Shown: one piece after another, positions 23,391 through 28,048 of the stretch
How positions within the stretch are numbered: position 1 is the first letter of the stretch
Layout of the letters: the number at the start of each line of letters is the position of its first letter
Assembly (NCBI GenBank): GCA_002316005.1
Contig: DCIM01000013.1
Span: 891 to 28,938 of the forward strand
Direction of reading: 5' to 3'
From: Prevotellaceae bacterium UBA1726
GTDB taxonomy: Bacteria; Bacteroidota; Bacteroidia; Bacteroidales; Bacteroidaceae
DNA: 28,048 nucleotides
Position numbers and translations under genes: made by a program
The notes under the pieces: model-generated
Databases searched by the model: none
The model's input: only the letters and a program-made list of their open reading frames with translations
What the model was told of the DNA's origin: nothing

Positions 23391-24242
23391 CTACAACTGA
23401 ATTGTTGCAACTACAGGGAAATGGTCGCTCAGGGTGCGGCATTTCTTCTTGTCCCAGTAGCAGCATGTCTCCACCGAGTATGTCAACACCTTCGTGAACT
23501 CGCTTACAAAGATATGGTCAATGCGCTCCTTGTTGCATTTCTCTGGTTTCCAGTCCATGAATGTGCCACATGGCGCGAAACGCGACTCTGCAAGCATATA
23601 GCAATCCTGGAAATCTCTTCTGCCCACCATTCTGGCATAAGGTTCACTGTTCTGGTCGGCATTGAAATCGCCTGTAATGACAACTTGCGAACCTTCACCA
23701 GACATCGCCCAAACCTTCTTCAGAACAAGCTTCACACTCTCACGACGGGCTTTCTCACTGACATGGTCCAGGTGCAGATTATAGAAGCAAATCATCCTAC
23801 CGCTTTCCTTGTCTTCGAGCATGGCATACGAACAGATTCGCCTACACGAGGCATCCCAACCATAACTCACCACATCTGGGGTCTCGCTCAACCAGAATGT
23901 GCCCTCCGACTTCACAACAAATCGGTCCTTTCTGTAGAAAATCGGATTATGTTCTCCCTCTGACTTACCGTCATCACGCCCTACCCCGACATAACCATAT
24001 TTCGGCAGACCAGATGTCAGGTCCGATAATTGTCCGGCAAGAACCTACTGAGCACCGAAGATGTCCAGATTCTGAGCCTTCAAGAAATCAATCACTTTGT
24101 CCTTCCTCTGCCCCCAGCCATGGCCTTTCTTGTAGTCGTCAGGGTTATCATATCTGATATTGAAACTCGCCACTTTCAGCTCATGAGCCTTTACACCCAT
24201 TGCCGTTACACAAAGGATTACAATTGCTAATAGTTTCTTCAT
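23391..24242 (-). pseudogene. Endonuclease/exonuclease/phosphatase (EEP) family gene interrupted by one amber codon
   Basis: Read through a single TAG at 24045-24047, the frame encodes 283 residues. It comprises a signal peptide (MKKLLAIVILCVTAMGVKA), LKVASFNIRYDNPDD (EEP motif with the first metal-binding Asn), DIFGA-Q-stop-VLAGQL, GYVGVGRDDGKSEGEHNPIFY, then YNLHLDHVS, ITGDFNAD, ERIDHIFVS and LSDHFPVVATIQL. These are the catalytic His/Asp/Asn motifs of the exonuclease III/sphingomyelinase fold. The stop falls where the family has the metal-binding Glu of the QE-V motif; GAG to TAG is a single change. No frameshift or other lesion was seen, so inactivation is recent or the base is variable in the population. 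It has its own promoter and lies 40 nt before the GH43 gene. Secreted Bacteroidota EEP proteins of this type are of unclear substrate. Confidence 0.85.
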
Positions 24243-24264
24243 AAATTTCTATATCTTATCTTAT

Positions 24265-24372
24265 GCCGCCGAGGTTCGCGGAATCTTTGATCGCAAGGCT
24301 CGTGCCAGCGAGAGCAAAGAAAGTCTTGTTTTCAATTTGCCAAGCGCCGCCGAGGCTCGCGGAATCTTTGAT
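24265..24372. repeat. Imperfect 81-bp duplication in the leader of the EEP gene
   Basis: GCCGCCGAGGTTCGCGGAAT and following TCTTTGAT (24265-24291) recur as GCCGCCGAGGCTCGCGGAAT and TCTTTGAT (24346-24372), differing at one position. On the minus strand each copy can form CCGCGA-NCC-TCGGCGG with one bulged G. Both lie between promoter and start codon, in a leader of about 130 nt. Confidence 0.75.
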
Positions 24373-24376
24373 TACG

Positions 24377-24407
24377 CAAAATTAATAAAACTTTTTCAAA
24401 CACGCAA
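24377..24407 (-). promoter_or_regulatory. Promoter of the EEP-GH43 unit
   Basis: On the minus strand, TTG (24405-24407), a 20-nt spacer and TAATTTTG (24377-24384) fit the Bacteroidota consensus. The resulting leader of about 130 nt is unusually long for this genome segment and contains the duplicated hairpin. Confidence 0.7.
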
Positions 24408-24452
24408 AGTTTTATTTATATAATTATATAAGATTTTATCCTCCTCCCTTCA

Positions 24453-24650
24453 TTTTCTTCTCGACATGTCGAGAGTTTTCTCGCGTAGCGATTTTCTCAC
24501 AGCCAAAGCACATAGTGCTGCTATGGGAATCTGTTAGGGCATTGAAAGTTCACTTTTATATGCACTGACAGATAATCAGAGCAAAAGCCCACCAGGGCTA
24601 ATGGCAGTGGTTTTTATCTAATCCTTGCATTCATAGCCCCATAGCGTTCT
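24453..24650. repeat. Structured repeat S, copy 1 (conserved flanks, variable folded core)
   Basis: Left flank CGAGAGTTTTCT-N-GCGTAGCG and ATTTTCTCA, and right flank GGTTTTTATCTAATCC, are shared with copy 2. The core (24498-24609) can fold as a branched structure: closing stem CACaGCCA (24498-24505) with TGGCaGTG (24602-24609); hairpin AGCAC-ATA-GTGCT (24507-24519); middle stem ATCTGT (24529-24534) with ACAGAT (24568-24573); hairpin AGCCC-ACCA-GGGCT (24586-24599). The left flank also holds the palindrome CTCGACATGTCGAG (24460-24473). It lies downstream of the barrel gene at 24725, read on the minus strand. It could be an RNA element or a recombination site. Confidence 0.7.
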
Positions 24651-24715
24651 TTGCGTTGGACTTTGTGTTTTTCGTCGCCCTTGTGCTTCCAAAAAGTCCC
24701 CCTATGCAGGGGGAT
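24641..24715. repeat. Degenerate box-plus-hairpin unit i
   Basis: ATAGCGTTCTTTGCGTTGG and TTTTTCGTCGCCCTTGTGCT resemble the hairpin-linker-box series of units b/c and f/g with several substitutions. A TCCCCC/GGGGGA hairpin (24698-24703 with 24710-24715) follows, ending about 10 nt from the stop of the gene at 24725. Confidence 0.4.
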
Positions 24716-24724
24716 TTAGAGGGT

Positions 24725-25153
24725 CTATATCTTTATATTAACTCCCATTGATAAGAATGTCTTGCCCGCAATATTGTTAATCGCCTGAAACTTACATTCC
24801 ACGAAAGCCCCGGCTTTTTCATGGAACGCATACTTCGCACCAAGACCGACGTTCATGCCAAGGTCAGGATTCTCGTTGAATACAATACCCAACAACGGAT
24901 AAGCCGAAAACCCATGCCCTGCTTCTATAATATAGTGGAAGTCTGTATCTACAGTCAATATATTTGAGTTTTTCAAACAGATGCAGTTCAGCGACGGAGC
25001 AACCTCCAGGTCCTTGTACAGTCCTATTGTCACTCCAGCCCCTACTCCAAAGTCACATCTCACGTTCAATTTCGTATCAAGGCTCTTAAATTCAATCTGT
25101 GCCATAGCCCCAACAGAAGCCATAGCAAGGCATAATACCATCAAAAATTTCAT
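24725..25153 (-). CDS. Small outer-membrane beta-barrel protein, 142 aa, paralogue of the gene at 8748
   Basis: It has a signal peptide (MKFLMVLCLAMASVGAMAQ) and about 123 mature residues of barrel-type strands (FGVGAGVTIGLYKDLEVAPS, TVDTDFHYIIEAG, MNVGLGAKYAFHEKAGAF) ending FLSMGVNIKI. The shared order FKS-D, DFHY-x4-AGH, YPLLGI, NVGLGAKYA, VECKFQ and GVNI-I marks it as a paralogue of the 148-residue protein at 8748, with a diverged middle. TAACTTTG (25198-25205, minus strand) provides a -7 element, but the nearest TTG is only 16 nt upstream. The gene is enclosed by the two S repeats in direct orientation. Function unknown. Confidence 0.8.
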   Translation of the reverse strand: MKFLMVLCLAMASVGAMAQIEFKSLDTKLNVRCDFGVGAGVTIGLYKDLEVAPSLNCICLKNSNILTVDTDFHYIIEAGHGFSAYPLLGIVFNENPDLGMNVGLGAKYAFHEKAGAFVECKFQAINNIAGKTFLSMGVNIKI

Positions 25154-25197
25154 AATATTTACTGTTCTAAGTTAGTAGTTTCGTTAAATGTATGTTG

Positions 25198-25205
25198 CAA
25201 AGTTA
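25198..25205 (-). promoter_or_regulatory. -7 element of the barrel gene at 24725
   Basis: TAACTTTG on the minus strand is an exact TAnnTTTG match, with a predicted leader of about 40 nt. The upstream TTG (25222-25224) is spaced 16 nt away instead of 19-20, so the promoter may be weaker than those of the sister barrels. Confidence 0.55.
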
Positions 25206-25342
25206 CAAAATTTCCCCGAACCAACGAAACTTTTCTCAAAAAACTTCGCAAAAACTTTCCACACAACACTTTTCCGAACGAAAGAGAAAGTTGTCAAACT
25301 TGTCCTATTTGTCTTCTTTTTCTAATCCCCCTGCGTCAGCCG

Positions 25343-25542
25343 TTTTCTTCTCAACAATCGTCGAGAGTTTTCTAGCGTAGCGATTTTCTCATGCTGTAAA
25401 GTACTTCAGTACTGCAGATGGGCTTAAGGAATATTTGATAAACTTGTTTAATCACTATGACTAAAGGCCGAATGCATAAAGACGCCAGTCTTAGCAGCAT
25501 GGTTTTTATCTAATCCTTTGCGCTCTTAGCCTCTTAGCTTCC
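25343..25542. repeat. Structured repeat S, copy 2
   Basis: The flanks are nearly identical to copy 1; the core (25390-25501, also 112 nt) is largely different in sequence but has the same stems. Closing stem CATGCTG (25390-25396) with CAGCATG (25495-25501); hairpin AGTAC-TTCA-GTACT (25400-25413); hairpin AAGAC-GCCA-GTCTT (25479-25492). In the middle, GATAAAC (25437-25443) pairs with GTTTAATC (25446-25453) with one bulge. Both hairpin stems differ from copy 1 by paired changes. It lies about 75 nt past the stop of the GH78 gene on the minus strand. Confidence 0.7.
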
Positions 25543-25614
25543 TTCTTTCTCCGCTTCGCTATGAAAGCGCCACCCTTCGGGATGTCGAGCGGCGTTGAGA
25601 CTTTCCCCGCGAAC

Positions 25615-27993
25615 CTACAACGTCAATCGGCATTTCAGTGTCGTGTGACCTGGCGATACTGTCTGTGGTGCTGAACCGTCGGGCATATATACCGTAGCAT
25701 ACGAACCCGAAGGAATGGTCATTTCGTAGACAAACTTCCCCTCGTCGTTTCTTTTCCATTGAACCGACAGACTGCCGAAAGGCGTTTCCGTGGAATATTT
25801 CGCCCACTTTATATCACCACATGGTGATGGTTTGAGAATAATATGCTTATATGCCGGGGCTTCTTCGTCAACCTGAACGCCACACAGGTTGCGATAGAGC
25901 CATGTCACGGCTCCTCCAAACATATGGTGAACTCGCGAGGCTTCACCATTCCACTGCTCCCACATGGTCTTTGCTCCCTGACCAATCCAGTCACCGAAAC
26001 TTGGATAGTCTGTCTTGTTCATTGCCTCAAAGGCTTCTTCTGCCATACCGTTTTCACAAAGCACCTCGAAAAACAGACCAGTGGCATATATTCCTGTGTT
26101 GAAATGTCCGTTGTTGGCTTCAAGTTCTTTCCTTACCGATGCTATCACCTTGTCGTATCTATCTGCCGGAACTCCCATCGCAAGGGCGAAAATATTCGAA
26201 CCGTCGCCACATCCCTCATGGTCTCCCACTCCATAGCCGCCACCTTTTCTCAGACCTGTCTCTCCGTAGCTTCCAGTCTCTGGGTCATAGAACTTGGCAT
26301 GAAAGGCTGTTGCCACGCTGTCCGATAGTGCCTTGTATCGAGCATAGTCATCCATATATCCCAATGCTTTTGCTGCCTTTGCCGTGATTGAAGCACAACG
26401 CCAGAGATACCATGTATGAACAAAGTTGCCTGATGGTAGTGAATATGGAGGACACCAGTCGCCGAGGTTCATCCAATAGCCCACATTTCCGTCTTCAAGA
26501 GTCCTTTGCTGGTACATCGTTCCGTCTTCAAGGCGCCAGCTGAGCATATAACGGAGCTGTTCCTTCATCGGCACATAGTTCTCTGCAAGAACGTCCTTCA
26601 GTCCATATCGCAGGTAATATTCCCATGGCATGATATTCATCGCTGCTCCCCATGGTACTCCGCCTCCACATCCCGGATGCCAAGGTGCGGCATTCGGCAC
26701 ATAGCCCGATACAGTATCCTGGCAGTCTGACAAGTCGTGGAACCACTTCCTGTAAAACGCCGTTACGTCATAGTTGTGCAATACGGCAACGCATGATGCC
26801 TCACCATCTCCTGTATATGGGCCCTTCTCACGGTGTGGACAGTCGGTCTCTACACCAAGGTGCATATTGTCGAGCATCGACTGTTTCCAAATCTCGCAGA
26901 TTCGGTTGAACAGTTTGTTCGAGCACGCGAAATGGGCATTTTCCTTCACATCAGTATTAACCACCTCTGCCACAATGTTCGATGCTTTCAGTTCTCCCGG
27001 CCACCCTGATATAATGGCTTTGTCATAGGCCCACCAACGGAACCTCGGAGCATAGGAATCTACCTTCTTTCCGTTGCAGATATATTTATATACTCCATTG
27101 CCGTCGGTTTCTACTGGATAGTCAATTTCAATTTCCTCTCCTTCCTTGCCTTGGAAGTTGCGAAGACGAAGCCAACCGGTCACATACTCGTCGAATTCAA
27201 GTTCCCATCGTGAATCATCAAGTTGTCTTACCGAACTTGGCTTTATTGTGCGAACCACTCTGTCTGGCACTCCGTCCTGTAACATCAGCTTGCCATCTGG
27301 AGCATCTCGCAGAACAACAGGTTGCCACTCCTGACTGCCCTCAAGACGAGCATCATAAATCTCGCCTTCGTACATGTCATTCATCACAATCGCACTACGC
27401 CTCACCTTCCAACTTTCGTCCGTGACTACCCTCTCCTTTGTTCCGTCTGTGTATTCAATATCTACCTGGCAGATGAAACGTGGTGTTCCGTAAGCATCTG
27501 GTTCTTGCAACTTAATGGCATAGAAACCATTTCCCACAAGGGCCGACAACTCGTTCTCTCCTTTCTTGAGCAACTTCGTAATGTCATAACTGAGATAAAG
27601 CACACGAAAACCTCGCCATGTGCTGTCGTCCATATTGAAATTCGGTTGCATCAACCTTCCACGATGACCGTATGATGTCTCGTTAGGACTGAGAACATCC
27701 TCTCCGCATTTTATTCCATTTACATAAAACTCAAAGAATCCCAAACCCGTCACACTTGCAACAGCCGATTTTATCTTCTTCTTCACCTCAACGGTCTTTG
27801 CAAATTCCGGTGCAGGATACATTGTCTCACCGTCGGGCATCTCACTGTCCCACGATGCTCCAATCCACGAGGCGGTCCATTCATCAACCTCCTGCTGGAT
27901 GCTCACTGCTTCCAGTCCCCTGCAAGCAGTCATGCAAGCGCTCGCCAATACTGCCAGCACTATCTTTGAAAGAATATTCTTGTTTTTATGCAT
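25615..27993 (-). CDS. GH78 alpha-L-rhamnosidase-type lipoprotein, 792 aa
   Basis: The N-terminus (MHKNKNILSKIVLAVLASAC) has a lipoprotein-type signal with Cys20 or Cys24 as the lipid site. Beta-sandwich domains at about 35-370 carry FFEFYVNGIKCGEDVLSPNE, ALVGNGFYA and EFDEYVTGWLRL, typical of the GH78 N-terminal domains. The (alpha/alpha)6 barrel at about 375-700 holds the hallmark TDCPHREKGPYTGDGEA, MNLGDWCPP, NNGHFNTGIYAT and MWEQWNGEASRVHHMFGGAV; a C-terminal sandwich ends KCRLTL. Family role: inverting removal of terminal alpha-L-rhamnose from plant or bacterial glycans, here probably at the cell surface or in the periplasm. The residues after DCPHRE differ from the common ERLGWTGD version, a subfamily trait. 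No promoter is visible before the window ends. Confidence 0.92.
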   Translation of the reverse strand: MHKNKNILSKIVLAVLASACMTACRGLEAVSIQQEVDEWTASWIGASWDSEMPDGETMYPAPEFAKTVEVKKKIKSAVASVTGLGFFEFYVNGIKCGEDVLSPNETSYGHRGRLMQPNFNMDDSTWRGFRVLYLSYDITKLLKKGENELSALVGNGFYAIKLQEPDAYGTPRFICQVDIEYTDGTKERVVTDESWKVRRSAIVMNDMYEGEIYDARLEGSQEWQPVVLRDAPDGKLMLQDGVPDRVVRTIKPSSVRQLDDSRWELEFDEYVTGWLRLRNFQGKEGEEIEIDYPVETDGNGVYKYICNGKKVDSYAPRFRWWAYDKAIISGWPGELKASNIVAEVVNTDVKENAHFACSNKLFNRICEIWKQSMLDNMHLGVETDCPHREKGPYTGDGEASCVAVLHNYDVTAFYRKWFHDLSDCQDTVSGYVPNAAPWHPGCGGGVPWGAAMNIMPWEYYLRYGLKDVLAENYVPMKEQLRYMLSWRLEDGTMYQQRTLEDGNVGYWMNLGDWCPPYSLPSGNFVHTWYLWRCASITAKAAKALGYMDDYARYKALSDSVATAFHAKFYDPETGSYGETGLRKGGGYGVGDHEGCGDGSNIFALAMGVPADRYDKVIASVRKELEANNGHFNTGIYATGLFFEVLCENGMAEEAFEAMNKTDYPSFGDWIGQGAKTMWEQWNGEASRVHHMFGGAVTWLYRNLCGVQVDEEAPAYKHIILKPSPCGDIKWAKYSTETPFGSLSVQWKRNDEGKFVYEMTIPSGSYATVYMPDGSAPQTVSPGHTTLKCRLTL

Positions 27994-28017
27994 ATCTAAA
28001 TGTTCTGTCTTTGTTCT

Positions 28018-28048
28018 CCGTCCCTGTTCCCAGCGCTTTTCCGCTGGG
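28018..28048. repeat. Box-plus-hairpin repeat, unit h, cut by the window end
   Basis: CCGTCCCTGTTC (28018-28029) followed by CCCAGCG (28029-28035) and CGCTGGG (28042-28048). The window ends on the last base of the hairpin. It lies 25 nt upstream of the GH78 start codon. Confidence 0.75.

Noticed and set aside
24045..24047. Amber codon reassignment as the explanation of the EEP interruption
   Set aside because: Genes ending at 18780, 24725 and 25615 use TAG as a normal stop, so genome-wide reassignment is unlikely; a point mutation is simpler.
24453..25542. Classical integron attC sites
   Set aside because: The same-structure, different-sequence pattern is similar, but no R-box pair (RYYYAAC / GTTRRRY) closes the fold and no integrase is present; only the analogy is kept.
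6469..28048. CRISPR array
   Set aside because: The repeated box is dispersed over kilobases, not regularly spaced by 30-40 nt, and no cas gene is seen.

Overview
The window looks like a chromosomal segment of a gut- or oral-type Bacteroidales bacterium, most likely Prevotellaceae. Evidence: several intergenic regions carry the Bacteroidota sigma promoter (a TTG at -33, 19-20 nt, then TAnnTTTG at -7); start codons lack Shine-Dalgarno sequences and sit behind AT-rich leaders; and the gene content is typical (HmuY/HmuR heme pair, calycin-like protein, DUF4838, DUF5362, GH95, GH78, GH43). No mobile-element gene, rRNA, tRNA or CRISPR array was seen.

Layout. (1) 1-3660, plus strand: the 3' part of a GH95 fucosidase-type gene, then a separately promoted, heavily codon-biased L-fucose isomerase-like gene ending in a strong terminator. 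(2) 3706-7600, minus strand: a calycin-like gene, hmuY and hmuR, behind a promoter with two adjacent perfect inverted repeats. (3) 7600-9300: a probable small RNA gene (plus strand, 6S-like) and two small outer-membrane beta-barrel genes. (4) 9336-18050, minus strand: a four-gene operon of a STAS protein, a 1986-residue NRPS (A-PCP-C-A-PCP-reductase), a Cache-type membrane SpoIIE phosphatase and a 4'-phosphopantetheinyl transferase. (5) 18124-28048: HAD phosphatase, DUF4838 protein, GNAT, an orphan WYL-regulator C-terminus, DUF5362 membrane protein, GH43, an EEP hydrolase broken by one amber codon, another small barrel and a GH78 lipoprotein. The spacers here are full of structured repeats.

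The most interesting system is the NRPS operon. The terminal reductase predicts release of an aldehyde or alcohol. The first adenylation domain lacks the Asp that holds the alpha-amino group of an amino acid, so the starter may be a carboxylic acid and the product an N-acyl amino aldehyde. The operon carries its own carrier-protein activator and two parts of a partner-switching signalling module (sensor phosphatase plus STAS antagonist), but no anti-sigma kinase.

The second notable signal is in the spacers. Two 112-nt cores at 24498-24609 and 25390-25501 differ widely in sequence but sit in near-identical flanks, have the same length and can form the same branched fold, with paired substitutions in three stems. 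They flank one barrel gene as direct repeats 892 bp apart. A second family has a conserved 13-nt box (GCCGTCACTGTTC) followed by a hairpin whose arms vary between copies.
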